15,318 bases of DNA from assembly GCA_026388345.1 (NCBI GenBank), contig JAPLJY010000045.1, positions 1 through 15,318 on the forward strand, written 5' to 3'. The notes below the pieces were generated by a model that worked only from the letters and a program-made list of their open reading frames with translations, searched no databases and was not told the DNA's origin. This document shows, piece by piece, positions 6,478 to 14,006 of this stretch. This DNA comes from Deltaproteobacteria bacterium. GTDB lineage: Bacteria; Desulfobacterota; Syntrophia; Syntrophales; UBA5619. A program made the translations under genes and the position numbers. Each line of letters opens with the position of its first letter. Position 1 is the stretch's first letter.

Positions 6478-7637
6478 GAGAAGAAGCCGACCCTTCTGAA
6501 ATATTCATTTCTGCTTGCATTTTCGATGGCAAGGAGCGCGTCGAAGGCCTCGTTGAAATCCTCTCCTCCGGTGGTGAAAACCCCATGTCCGTGAACGATG
6601 ACACCCGGATGGTCCTGGAGAACGGGGGGCACGGTCCGGCAGAGACCGTAGCGGCCCGTCCCGATCTCACCCGGAACGATGGGAGTTCCGCCTGCGGATC
6701 GTTTCTCAGGACAGCGGAGGTGGCAGAAGCCCCGTTCCGGGCAGTCCCGCCGGTCGCAGTCCAGCGAAAGGATCACCGAAAACCGGGGATGGCCGTGAAG
6801 GACGGTACGCCTCCCCGTGTACAGGATGATCTGGCGGTGGGCGGAAAACTCGCTGGAGGCGGTGATTCCCACGCAGGAGGAGCCGTCCAGCGGCACCGCG
6901 TCGATGCAGCCTGCGAGCCCGTCGAGGGAGCTCTCCGTCTGGCTGATGTAAAGGACCTTCCCGGAGAGGAGGGAGATGTTCCCGAAATAGGAATCGACCA
7001 GACGGCAGGCCACGGTCGCCCGTCCCGCCTCCTCCATCGCCCCCAGGATCGCCTCCGCATCGCCGAAGGGCCCCTTCCGGAGCGGCGGCAGGGCCGCGAT
7101 CGGCGGATCGAGGTACTTAGCGGCCCGGCGGAAGGCCTCCGCCCGCATCGGATCCACCTTCCCCCGCCGGATCTCCGCGAGGAAATCGGCGAAGAACTTT
7201 ACGAAGGCGGCAAAGCAGACGGAGCAGAAGGCGATGAAGGCCTGCTCCGGGCTCACCGTCCCGAATGTGACGACCCCCCGCCCCGGAACGATGACGCATT
7301 TGCGCTCCTTCAGGGCGGCGATGATCTCCCGCGTTGCGAACGCCGGAGCGACAGGGAGATCGTGGAAGAAGGTCCGGGTCTCCGTGTCCTCCGGGAAGAT
7401 TGTCCCATCGGCTTCCCCGGCGAGGAAATCTACGACGGTCCGGTAGGGCTCGGCGGGCCGGCAGAAGAGAAGGGACTGGATGTTGAGCCCCGCGAAGACC
7501 TCTTTGAGGACGGACCGCGCCGGGTCGTCCCGGTTCCAGATGAGATCGGCGTCAACAGCGCCCATCAGCGGCGCCCGCGCCTCCGCATACCCGGCAGCGA
7601 CCAGCTTCTGCGTGTATTTCCGGATCAGCTCTTCCAT
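6474..7637 (-). CDS. Class II aldolase/adducin-like protein with a degenerate N-terminal duplicate domain
   Basis: The C-terminal half (about 205-385) is a class II aldolase/adducin domain: SYFGNIS (216-222), SSEFSAH (261-267), metal-binding HGHPRFS (H281, H283) and HGHGVFTTG (H349, H351), with E263 as the likely counterpart of the catalytic glutamate. Enzymes of this family cleave or epimerise sugar phosphates using zinc. The N-terminal half (about 40-150) looks like a second copy that has lost its metal ligands: LLFCRPAEPYRTV stands where HGHP should be and VIVPGRGVVTFG where HGHG should be. A cysteine-rich insertion (about 294-309: CDRRDC, CHLRC) breaks the active domain. At 387 residues it is much longer than a usual single-domain member of about 210-230. 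Its start overlaps the oxidoreductase stop by 13 bases, so the two are almost certainly translationally coupled and may act in one pathway. The substrate is unknown. Confidence 0.85.
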   Translation of the reverse strand: MEELIRKYTQKLVAAGYAEARAPLMGAVDADLIWNRDDPARSVLKEVFAGLNIQSLLFCRPAEPYRTVVDFLAGEADGTIFPEDTETRTFFHDLPVAPAFATREIIAALKERKCVIVPGRGVVTFGTVSPEQAFIAFCSVCFAAFVKFFADFLAEIRRGKVDPMRAEAFRRAAKYLDPPIAALPPLRKGPFGDAEAILGAMEEAGRATVACRLVDSYFGNISLLSGKVLYISQTESSLDGLAGCIDAVPLDGSSCVGITASSEFSAHRQIILYTGRRTVLHGHPRFSVILSLDCDRRDCPERGFCHLRCPEKRSAGGTPIVPGEIGTGRYGLCRTVPPVLQDHPGVIVHGHGVFTTGGEDFNEAFDALLAIENASRNEYFRRVGFFS

Positions 7638-9376
7638 ACAAGCCCCAGCTCCTCCGCCTTCTCCCGCGTCGGCATCCCATGCTCGTCCAGACCGCGGATA
7701 GCATAGTAGCGGGCGCGCGCCGCAAGAAACGCCTCCCGGTCGACGGGCGGAACCGGGATGTGGCCCCCCCCTGAACCGGGCATCGTGAAGAAGCGCCCCG
7801 GCAGGTCGTCATCCGCGGCGGTAAAACCGTTTCTGGCATTCATCATCCTCTCCCGGTAGATAATCCTCTCTCCGGCCTTCAGGAGATTCTGTGCGGAGGC
7901 GGGAATGCCGGTCACGGCCCGGAAGGCCTTTGCATACTCATCGAGAGAGGCGGCGAAGAAGACGAACTTGCAGGCCGTCAGCGAATCGACGGCGGCGTTC
8001 AGGTCCTCGGCGATCTTGATGATCCGGGCCTTGCCGCTGAAACTCATCCGGTCCGTCGCCACGGGCTTGCGCAGGATCTCATGGGCGATGGGGTAGGCCC
8101 CGAGGTGGCAGCCTCCGCGGGTCGAGGTCGCGTAGGCCAGGGCCATGCCGCACGCCCCGCGCGGGTCGTAGGCGGGAAGCTCCTGGCCTTTGACCGTCAC
8201 GGCGCATTCGGTGCGTCCGCGGGAGGCGGCATAGGCCGCGGAACCCCGGCCGAGTTCCACGCCGATCCCCTTCCCCCGGCCAACCGCTTCGAGGAGGGCA
8301 AGGATCTCCGCAGGGCATAGTTTGGTCCCTTCGATTTCGGCATGGCAGGCGAGCGTCGCCGCGGCGGAGATCGTGTCCATCCCCATCTCGTTGCAGAGGC
8401 GGTTCGCCGCGACCACGGTATCCAGATCCTCGTTTTCCAGCAGGGCGGTGAAGTGGGAGAGGGTTTCGAACTCCGGGAGGGGCATCCCATCCGGCGCGAT
8501 CTTTTTGCAGAGGATCGGGCAGCCCCGGCAGCCCGTTTTCTTCGGACGGTACCTCTCCCGGAGGGCGGCGGCGTTGAGCAAAGGCGCCGCCGGAAAAAAG
8601 GTTTCGCGAAAATTGGCCGTCGGCATCATCCGCCGGGCATGGGTCAGATCGTAAAGGGCCGGCGTGCCGAACTCGGCGATTCCGAATTCCCCGAGAAGCG
8701 CGGGCGAGGCGGCTATGAGACGGCGGATGTCGTCGACAGCGTCCTGCAGCCCTTCGGAATCGGCGACGGCGGTTTTTCCGTGCCCCGTCGCCGTGACGTA
8801 CCGGAGGTTTTTTGCGGCGAACGAAAGGCCGAGGCCGTTTCGTCCTGCCGCGAAATGGCCGTCCACGATCACATTCGCGAAGGCGACGCCGCTCTCGGCC
8901 GCCGGTCCCGTTACCGCGGCGGAACCCCTGCCGCGGAGCATATCGAAGATCCGGGATGTCGGACAAGCGGCCATCTTGCCTGCGTCCGTCAGGGTGACTT
9001 CTTCGCCTGTAATTTCAATCCCGCAGGGTCGGGGGCTCCGGCCGGTGATGATCACCCCGTCCCACCCCGCCTTTTTCAGAAGGGTCCCGAGACTGCCCCC
9101 CACGGAGCAGTCGCCGACGGTTCCGGTGAGCGGCGAACGGGACATGATCGTCATCCTTCCCGACGTCGGCGACGCGGTATCGACCAGCGGGCCGGTGAAC
9201 AGGAGCAGCGGCATGGCGGGATCGTCCCAGCGGCGCATGACCTCCGGCTCAAGGTAGAGGCCCGCGAGCCCCCGTCCGCCGAGGCTCTCATGGTAAACCG
9301 CAGGCGGCGGGCAGTCACTCTGCCTCATTCCCGTCGCCAGATCGATCCTCAGGATCCTGCCGCACCAGCCGTTCAT
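7625..9376 (-). CDS. aor: Aldehyde:ferredoxin oxidoreductase, tungsten (tungstopterin) type
   Basis: AOR-family enzymes use a bis-pterin tungsten centre and a 4Fe-4S cluster to interconvert aldehydes and carboxylic acids with ferredoxin in the cytoplasm of strict anaerobes. This 583-residue protein has the family layout: an N-terminal pterin-binding domain with YHESLGGRGLA (28-38), PLTGTVGDC and the G-rich KNLRYVTATG stretch, then the cluster ligands GCRGCPILC (C283, C286, C290) with the fourth Cys at about 469 in DSLTACKF. It also has PAYDPRG (401-407) and AYATSTRGGCHLGAY. Spacing of the cysteines matches the Pyrococcus furiosus enzyme, and the length is normal. The ATG at 9376 follows GGGAGA. 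It is transcribed with the overlapping aldolase-like gene. Which aldehyde it uses cannot be read from sequence; aor is used here as a family symbol. Confidence 0.93.
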   Translation of the reverse strand: MNGWCGRILRIDLATGMRQSDCPPPAVYHESLGGRGLAGLYLEPEVMRRWDDPAMPLLLFTGPLVDTASPTSGRMTIMSRSPLTGTVGDCSVGGSLGTLLKKAGWDGVIITGRSPRPCGIEITGEEVTLTDAGKMAACPTSRIFDMLRGRGSAAVTGPAAESGVAFANVIVDGHFAAGRNGLGLSFAAKNLRYVTATGHGKTAVADSEGLQDAVDDIRRLIAASPALLGEFGIAEFGTPALYDLTHARRMMPTANFRETFFPAAPLLNAAALRERYRPKKTGCRGCPILCKKIAPDGMPLPEFETLSHFTALLENEDLDTVVAANRLCNEMGMDTISAAATLACHAEIEGTKLCPAEILALLEAVGRGKGIGVELGRGSAAYAASRGRTECAVTVKGQELPAYDPRGACGMALAYATSTRGGCHLGAYPIAHEILRKPVATDRMSFSGKARIIKIAEDLNAAVDSLTACKFVFFAASLDEYAKAFRAVTGIPASAQNLLKAGERIIYRERMMNARNGFTAADDDLPGRFFTMPGSGGGHIPVPPVDREAFLAARARYYAIRGLDEHGMPTREKAEELGLVWKS

Positions 9377-9678
9377 CGCTTCTCCCGATCTTTTATCGTA
9401 AACCTCGAGATCGTCCCCGGGATGGCCCCCATGATCTCTATATTAATCCATCCGTTTCTGCCAATTCCTTTTTGACATACCCGCCGACAAAGCCGACCAA
9501 ACACAACCGGCGGGGCCTCATCTGCACACCCGTTTCCGGAACTTGTCAAACCGATTTCCTTGCCCGGCGGATGGTTATTATGGATGGATGTTCTTTTTTC
9601 TCATGATTTATGATAGATAAAATGATATCTGGCGAACGGGAGATTCCGGTCCACCCGACACCCGGAAGGAGGAAGCGG
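9377..9678. other. Divergent intergenic region between the AOR gene and the CsgG-like gene
   Basis: These 302 bases separate divergent genes. The left part holds the AOR promoter. The right part, AT-richer from about 9570, should contain the promoter of the exported protein, but I could not pick out a convincing -35/-10 pair. An in-frame ATG at 9610 could extend the exported protein but lacks a ribosome binding site. Confidence 0.5.
9437..9464 (-). promoter_or_regulatory. Candidate promoter of the AOR-aldolase operon
   Basis: On the minus strand TTGGCA (9464-9459) and TATAGA (9442-9437) are 16 bases apart. Transcription would start near 9430 and leave a leader of about 54 bases before the AOR start at 9376. 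Confidence 0.5.
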
Positions 9679-10563
9679 ATGACGACAACCAGTCCAAGGA
9701 TGAAATTAATCATCGTTTTGATAATGGTGGTTTTCTGCTGCCCGACAGCCATGGCCGGCGCCGCCCCGCAGGTCAAGACCGACAAGGATATCTATTCTTC
9801 CGGCGAAAGGATCAACGTGAATTATTTTAACGCGCCCGGCAATACACGGGATTGGATCTGTATCGTGGCGGCAGGCTCTCCGGACGACGAGGCCGGGGAC
9901 TATCAATACATGCCCCGGGGGGTGGTTCAGGGCGTCCTGACCTTTGACTCTCCCCCGCCCGGGAAATACGAGGCAAGGGCCTATTACAACTACAGCCGTA
10001 ACGGGTATGTGGTGTCTGCCCGTCATGGCTTCTCCGTGGGGAGTGTCGTCCCGCCGGCGCCGCCGGCAACGGCGTCTCCGGCGGATCCCGCTATGGGCGC
10101 CGAGAAAACTAAACCGGTGGAAAGCCCCGTGACAAAGACTGTTCCCGGAGATTCCAGCCGGGTCAACCTTTCCGTTTTTCATTTTACGCCCCTCAACATG
10201 GACGCATCCCCTTACGGCATCACGGCAACCAACACCATCATCAATTCCCTGAAAAAGCAGTCGTTTGTCATGCTGGACAGGAAGGATCTGGAGACTTTCC
10301 TTTTTGCCAACGATCTTCAGCAGAACGACCGGACGGAAAACGTGATCCATATCGGCACAAGGATGGGACTAAACTTCGTGATCGCCGGCAGCGTTGAAAA
10401 CAAAGGAACGATGATCATCACAAACTGCAAGGTCATCAGCATCGAAAAGAGGAAGGTCGTCTTCACCAACAAGTCCATATCCCTGGGGGAGTCCGACCTG
10501 ATCGGCAATATGACGAAACTGAGTGATGCCATCAGGGAAGCCATCCTGAGCAATACTCCTTAG
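9679..10563 (+). CDS. Exported protein: beta-rich N-terminal domain plus CsgG/TolB-like C-terminal domain
   Basis: The 294-residue product begins with a clear signal peptide (hydrophobic core about 9-25, likely cleavage after AMA at 26), so it is exported to the periplasm or cell surface; there is no lipobox cysteine. Residues 33-120 read as a beta-sandwich, with DIYSSGERINVNYFNAPG, DWICIV and GKYEARAYYNYSRNGYVVSA. This pattern is seen in bacterial Ig-like modules attached to varied enzymes. A Pro/Ala-rich linker (about 123-157) follows. Residues 160-292 resemble the CsgG/TolB N-terminal fold: VNLSVFHF, FVMLDRKDLETFL, then GTRMGLNFVIAGSVE, matching the family pattern of a DR-x-x-L motif and a G-x-x-x-G-x-DYVI-x-G segment. 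AAGGAGGAA just upstream fixes the ATG at 9679. It appears to be a single gene. An envelope-assembly or sensing role is only a guess. Confidence 0.8.
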   Translation: MTTTSPRMKLIIVLIMVVFCCPTAMAGAAPQVKTDKDIYSSGERINVNYFNAPGNTRDWICIVAAGSPDDEAGDYQYMPRGVVQGVLTFDSPPPGKYEARAYYNYSRNGYVVSARHGFSVGSVVPPAPPATASPADPAMGAEKTKPVESPVTKTVPGDSSRVNLSVFHFTPLNMDASPYGITATNTIINSLKKQSFVMLDRKDLETFLFANDLQQNDRTENVIHIGTRMGLNFVIAGSVENKGTMIITNCKVISIEKRKVVFTNKSISLGESDLIGNMTKLSDAIREAILSNTP

Positions 10564-10798
10564 CCGGCCGGCGCCGGGAATTTCGCGATTGCCACGGCTG
10601 AGCTTGCGGGAACCTTGACGAAAATGCGAGACTACAAACAGTAATAATTTGATGTTATTCCTTTCGTTGCCGTAGTGAGTTTATACATAATTCCCCTCTT
10701 TGCCCTCTTTTTTCATTCTTCTGAAATATCACTACAGTTATTCGTGAAAATGCCGAATATACAATTGAATCCAATTCACATACAAAAGAAGGCGAGGG

Positions 10799-11050
10799 AT
10801 GAGTGCATCGAGCAAAGATCATAAGCACCGGGCAGAGTCTTCATTGACGGAAAATATCCTCACGGTCCATGAGGTGGCAGCATATTTGAGATTGACGGAG
10901 ACGACCATTTGCAAGCCTGCTGTCTCCGGAGAATTGCCGGGATTCAAGATTGGCGGGTCGTGGCGGTTTGACAGGGGCGAAATTATGGGACGGATTGCCG
11001 CTGCGAAGCCAAAGGCAAAAAACGCAACCATACAAGAAGAAGGGAGATAG
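10799..11050 (+). CDS. Excisionase-type (MerR-like) helix-turn-helix protein
   Basis: This 83-residue protein contains the HTH_17/excisionase-family module from about 21 to 62: LTVHEVAAYLRL-TETTI, then SGELPGFKIGGSWRF and DRGEI. Such proteins bind DNA as small regulators or as recombination directionality factors beside phage and plasmid integrases. The usual leucine in the second helix (as in TIYKLA) is replaced by proline at position 40 (TICKPA), which could weaken the helix. The tail is Lys/Ala-rich. GGCGAGGG precedes the ATG. The next gene is an AT-rich orphan 113 bases on; no integrase, att site or tRNA is visible. A small dyad, AATTG-N4-CAATT (10763-10776), lies just upstream and might be its own operator. 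Confidence 0.8.
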   Translation: MSASSKDHKHRAESSLTENILTVHEVAAYLRLTETTICKPAVSGELPGFKIGGSWRFDRGEIMGRIAAAKPKAKNATIQEEGR

Positions 11051-11163
11051 GCCGGTGTTGTATGGGCCAAGCGGCAAACGGAGAAAACAAACCTCAACCT
11101 GTAGCATCGGGATAAATCGGTTTCTCGACTTAAAGTTTATGCACTGGGGGAACGGGAGATACC

Positions 11164-11664
11164 ATGGAAGTATTGAAAATAAAGTTTGGGGTGAATGGCG
11201 ACAAAGTCGACGCATTTGGAATACGTTTTTATGGGGATATTGATAGCAAGGTAAAACACCTTGGGCGCATTGGCGAAATATTTTCTGATTCAGATATGTC
11301 ACCCATGATAAAATATCAAAGGATTACTTTTTGGTTTACTTTTGAAAAAATTTGCCCCTATGAGAAAGTCTCCAATCTTCTTAGTGAGTTGATAGCCAGA
11401 TTAAGGAAAGAAGGGTATGCGATTATAATTTCATCCGTTGATGAACTTGTTGATACGACCTCACTTGAGTACAAAAATACGCCTGAAAGTAAATTCCCTG
11501 CTTCTGAAAGAATGCATGGTTATAATGCTTCAAGCGGTTTTTCAATTACATCTGAAAAAAAAGATACCCAGTCAAAATTTTCAATAAAAGAAATAGAAAT
11601 AATCCAGGAACTGGCTATAAAATTTGGTCGAATAGTCTATGGTCGGTTCTTAAAAAAATGTTGA
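11164..11664 (+). CDS. Hypothetical AT-rich protein
   Basis: I do not recognise this 166-residue protein. It has no signal peptide or membrane segment and appears to be a soluble alpha/beta protein: strands early (LKIKFGV, AFGIRFYG, ITFWFTF), an amphipathic helix near 72-87 (KVSNLLSELIARLRKEG) followed by AIIISSVDEL, a polar low-complexity middle (about 104-140) and a C-terminal helix (EIEIIQELAIKFGRIVYG). The coding sequence is far richer in A and T than the genes on either side and uses ATA, AAA and TTA freely, which points to recent acquisition. GGGAGA lies 5 bases before the ATG. Its neighbour is an excisionase-like protein, so it may be cargo of a decayed mobile element. A single cysteine is the last residue. 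Confidence 0.75.
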   Translation: MEVLKIKFGVNGDKVDAFGIRFYGDIDSKVKHLGRIGEIFSDSDMSPMIKYQRITFWFTFEKICPYEKVSNLLSELIARLRKEGYAIIISSVDELVDTTSLEYKNTPESKFPASERMHGYNASSGFSITSEKKDTQSKFSIKEIEIIQELAIKFGRIVYGRFLKKC

Positions 11665-11716
11665 TATAATCAACTAACAAATCGAAATCATATTTTTTAA
11701 AAACGCGACAGCCTCC

Positions 11717-11738
11717 CCGGAATCTCTTCTCCGGTTTT
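11717..11738 (+). terminator. Weak hairpin terminator after the AT-rich orphan
   Basis: CCGGA (11717-11721) pairs with TCCGG (11730-11734) around an 8-base loop and is followed by TTTT. The stem has only 5 pairs, so the call is tentative, but its place between the orphan gene and the next promoter is right. Confidence 0.3.
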
Positions 11739-11808
11739 GATAGATTTTCGAACATCACGGACCGGACCTAAAAGGAAAATTTCGCCGTGATTCTTCCAAT
11801 TTTTCCGG

Positions 11809-11837
11809 TTGACAACAGACACAATTTTACTGATAAT
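11809..11837 (+). promoter_or_regulatory. Sigma70-type promoter of the MinD-like operon
   Basis: TTGACA (11809-11814) and GATAAT (11832-11837) are exactly 17 bases apart. Transcription should start near 11844. This rules out the in-frame ATG at 11787 as the start of the ATPase gene and supports the one at 11895. Confidence 0.65.
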
Positions 11838-11852
11838 ACATTTTCAAAATGT
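11838..11852. promoter_or_regulatory. Perfect dyad at the transcription start, probable operator
   Basis: ACATTTT (11838-11844) and AAAATGT (11846-11852) form a perfect 7-bp inverted repeat around one base, directly after the -10 and over the expected start site. A protein bound here would block transcription. The HTH domain encoded by the second gene is one candidate for autoregulation, but nothing in the sequence proves it. Confidence 0.5.
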
Positions 11853-11894
11853 GATAATAAAAGCTTAAATAGCCGTTCAAGGACCGGTAAACCC

Positions 11895-12830
11895 ATGCCA
11901 CAGATATGGCCTATCGGAGGGGGAAAAGGCGGTACGGGAAAGAGCTTTGTCACGGGTTCCCTCGGTATCCTCCTTGCCAGAGAGGGTTATCAAACCCTGC
12001 TGATCGACCTTGACCTGGGGGCCGCGAACCTCCATACGACCATCGGCGCCCCGGACCCGGAAAAGAGTCTCTCCGATTTCGTCAATAAAAAAGTCGCCTC
12101 CCTGGACGAAACAATCATCCCCACGCCAACACCGAATCTCTTCATGATCAGCGGCGCGATGAACAATCTGGACATCGCCAATCTGGCTCACGAGCAAAAA
12201 ATGAAGATCCGGCGGGACATCGCAAAACTTCCCTATGACTACATTCTACTGGATCTGGGAGCGGGTACATCATTCAACACGATAGACTTCTTCATGATTT
12301 CAAATTCGGGTATTTTCATAACGACGCCGGAACCGACCGCCACAGAAAACATCTACCGGCTGATCCGCTCCGTCTATTTCCGCAAAATCAGACAGGTCCT
12401 CAATGTTCATCACTTTAAAGCACTGGCGAAGGAAGCGGAAGAACGAAACAGCAAAGCCACCGTGACCAACCCCGATCTGTTGCTGGACGTCATCAAGGAA
12501 CTGGATCCGGAAAAGGGCGGGATGCTGGAGCGGGAGTTCAACGCGCTGGAGTTTGGTCTGCTCATGAATCAGCACCGCAAGCAGGACAACCCCAATATCG
12601 GCAGATTCATCTGCAAGATCATCGAAAAACATCTCGCCTTGAAAATACAATTTCTCGGAAATGTTGCCTTTGACGATCATGTCCATCACGCCGTCTGTAA
12701 TAAACGCCCTTTTCTCGAGACGTCTCCTTACACCCGGGCAGCCCTCGATCTCAGGGAATGTTTCAAGAAGTTGCTGCCCTTGAAAGATAAATCTTCTGAA
12801 ACCCGGTACGCCGCCGATCAGGTTCCATAA
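11895..12830 (+). CDS. MinD/ParA-family ATPase (FlhG/MinD-like)
   Basis: A 311-residue P-loop ATPase of the deviant Walker A group, proteins that position division sites, flagella, plasmids or chemosensory arrays. It opens with PIGGGKGGTGKSF (Walker A, lysines at 11 and 16), has LLIDLDLGAANLH (35-47, the A' motif, very like FlhG and the Mrp/MinD relatives) and YDYILLDLGAGTSF (about 114-127, Walker B region), then TTPEPTATENIYRLI. Residues 176-215 form a charged insertion not usual in MinD. The C-terminal TRAALDLRECFKKLL could be an amphipathic membrane-binding helix. The start at 11895 is supported by AAGGA upstream and by the promoter position. The next gene, 21 bases on, codes for a J-like/HTH protein, so both probably act together. 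No flagellar genes are near, so I do not call it flhG. Confidence 0.88.
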   Translation: MPQIWPIGGGKGGTGKSFVTGSLGILLAREGYQTLLIDLDLGAANLHTTIGAPDPEKSLSDFVNKKVASLDETIIPTPTPNLFMISGAMNNLDIANLAHEQKMKIRRDIAKLPYDYILLDLGAGTSFNTIDFFMISNSGIFITTPEPTATENIYRLIRSVYFRKIRQVLNVHHFKALAKEAEERNSKATVTNPDLLLDVIKELDPEKGGMLEREFNALEFGLLMNQHRKQDNPNIGRFICKIIEKHLALKIQFLGNVAFDDHVHHAVCNKRPFLETSPYTRAALDLRECFKKLLPLKDKSSETRYAADQVP

Positions 12831-12851
12831 GAGGCATGCCTATTCGGTCTG

Positions 12852-13505
12852 ATGATGAAACCATACCTGCAGCAAACCCATTATAAAATCCTCGATATCC
12901 CCATGGATGCATCGCCGTTTGAAATAAACCGGGCTTACGTGGAGGCCTTCGAACTCTATCGGGATGACAGCATGGCGGCTTGCTCTTTTTTTTCGAATTC
13001 CGAGAGAAAGGACCTCCTGGCCCGGATGGAAGAGGCTTATTTGACCCTGATCAATCCGGAATCGAGATCCGTTTATGATCGTTCGTTGATGGAAATGGGT
13101 GTCATGGAAGAAGAAAAACAGTACCGAGATCCCTCAAAAGGACTGATCCCCCTCTATGACATTCGGCGGAAGCAAGCCTGCCATATGTGGCTGGCTCAAA
13201 CTCCGGATGTGGATGAATCCCTCGTTTCGGAAAACGCCCTCATTCAGGAAACCCTGAAACAGGACCGACTGACCGGTCAGGATTTGAAAAGAATCAGAAC
13301 AACGCTGGGGGTGCCCCTGGTACGGATTTTTCTGCAGACCAGAATAACGATCGCCACATTGGAGGCCATTGAGGACGACCGGTTCGATCGTTTGCCTCCC
13401 ACCGTCTACCTCAAAGGCTTTCTGAAATTGTACGCCCAATGTCTTCAAATTGACGCCAATACCATCGTTCAGGCCTATCTAAGGCATATGAAAGGGGGCA
13501 ACTAA
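12852..13505 (+). CDS. J-like domain plus RodZ-type helix-turn-helix protein
   Basis: This 217-residue protein combines two modules. Residues about 9-80 resemble a DnaJ J-domain (HYKILDIPMDASPFEINRAYVEAFELY; then ARMEEAYLTLINPESRSVYDRSL), but the HPD tripeptide needed to stimulate DnaK is missing: YRDDS stands there. Residues about 143-212 are an HTH domain of the RodZ/HTH_25 type: LKRIRTTLGVPLVRIFLQTRI, TLEAIEDDRFDRLPPTVYLKGFLKLYAQCL. There is no membrane segment, unlike RodZ. The ribosome binding site is weak, suggesting coupling to the ATPase gene. From memory, similar HPD-less J plus HTH proteins occur beside MinD-like ATPases in deltaproteobacteria; no function is known to me. It could be a DNA-bound partner of the ATPase or a transcription regulator of its own operon. 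Confidence 0.8.
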   Translation: MMKPYLQQTHYKILDIPMDASPFEINRAYVEAFELYRDDSMAACSFFSNSERKDLLARMEEAYLTLINPESRSVYDRSLMEMGVMEEEKQYRDPSKGLIPLYDIRRKQACHMWLAQTPDVDESLVSENALIQETLKQDRLTGQDLKRIRTTLGVPLVRIFLQTRITIATLEAIEDDRFDRLPPTVYLKGFLKLYAQCLQIDANTIVQAYLRHMKGGN

Positions 13506-13515
13506 AATATCGATT

Positions 13516-13872
13516 ATGGAAAAGACGGAAGACCTCTCCAACATCGAAGGGCCAAACCACGACGATCACGGCCTCGAGGAACTGGAATCCCTCTATTGCC
13601 GCGTCGCCCGGCTTGACCAACCGGACGTCTCGGTGGAAAAGGGTGATACCCATGGGGACGATAAGGATTTCAGGGACCTCCCGCGGCGCACTGCTCCTTA
13701 CCCAAATCCGCCGAATAAGGAAGAATTGATGGAGAAATTGATGGCCATCAAGGATGCCTATGAACGGCTTCTGACGTATTGGCCATTCGCACGAGAACAT
13801 CCGCCCCGGTCCCCTTTAAGAGAGGCTTCCCCTGAAATATCGACATGGAAGGCGCCGCCGGACGGCAAATGA
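13516..13872 (+). CDS. Small hypothetical protein, third gene of the MinD-like operon
   Basis: The 118-residue product is not one I recognise. It is soluble, acidic at the N-terminus (DDHGLEELESLY) and proline-rich in two places (about 60-66 and 96-101). It has a predicted helix NKEELMEKLMAIKDAYERLL (about 67-86), whose AIKDAYERLL resembles the third helix of a J-domain, as in the gene before it. It starts 10 bases after that gene ends. The ribosome binding site is poor (GGGGGC is too far from the ATG), so translation would depend on coupling. Codon choice with many C or G third bases fits a real gene of this genome. Confidence 0.6.
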   Translation: MEKTEDLSNIEGPNHDDHGLEELESLYCRVARLDQPDVSVEKGDTHGDDKDFRDLPRRTAPYPNPPNKEELMEKLMAIKDAYERLLTYWPFAREHPPRSPLREASPEISTWKAPPDGK

Positions 13873-14006
13873 AACGGCGCAAAACGCATTTGCCTCCCTC
13901 ACTGACTACAATAAACTATAATCGACAAGCACCTGCTGTGTTCGATATCGTCGATAAGGGAGGTGAAGCTGCGATCATAATGGATTGATCCGGCCGGCAT
14001 TCGCCT

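Noticed and set aside
6270..7706. 478-codon plus-strand open frame
   Set aside because: Antisense to the aldolase-like gene, with low-complexity Arg/Gly/Pro composition and no domain.
8342..9475. Long plus-strand open frame across the AOR gene
   Set aside because: It lies antisense to a gene with clear AOR motifs, and its product is Arg/Gly-rich without recognisable motifs.
10763..10776. Dyad AATTG-N4-CAATT before the excisionase-like gene
   Set aside because: The arms are short and AT-rich, and no promoter could be placed around it, so it is mentioned only in the gene entry.
12836..12886. A 16-codon mini frame starting at an ATG 5 bases after the ATPase stop
   Set aside because: The GAGG is too close to the ATG, and the frame overlaps the start of the J-like/HTH gene without any recognisable product.
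13873..14006. Possible CRISPR, tRNA or terminator in the gap between the convergent genes
   Set aside because: There are no regular repeats and no cloverleaf, and no hairpin with a T-run could be found. The small dyad CGATATCG near 13940 is too short.
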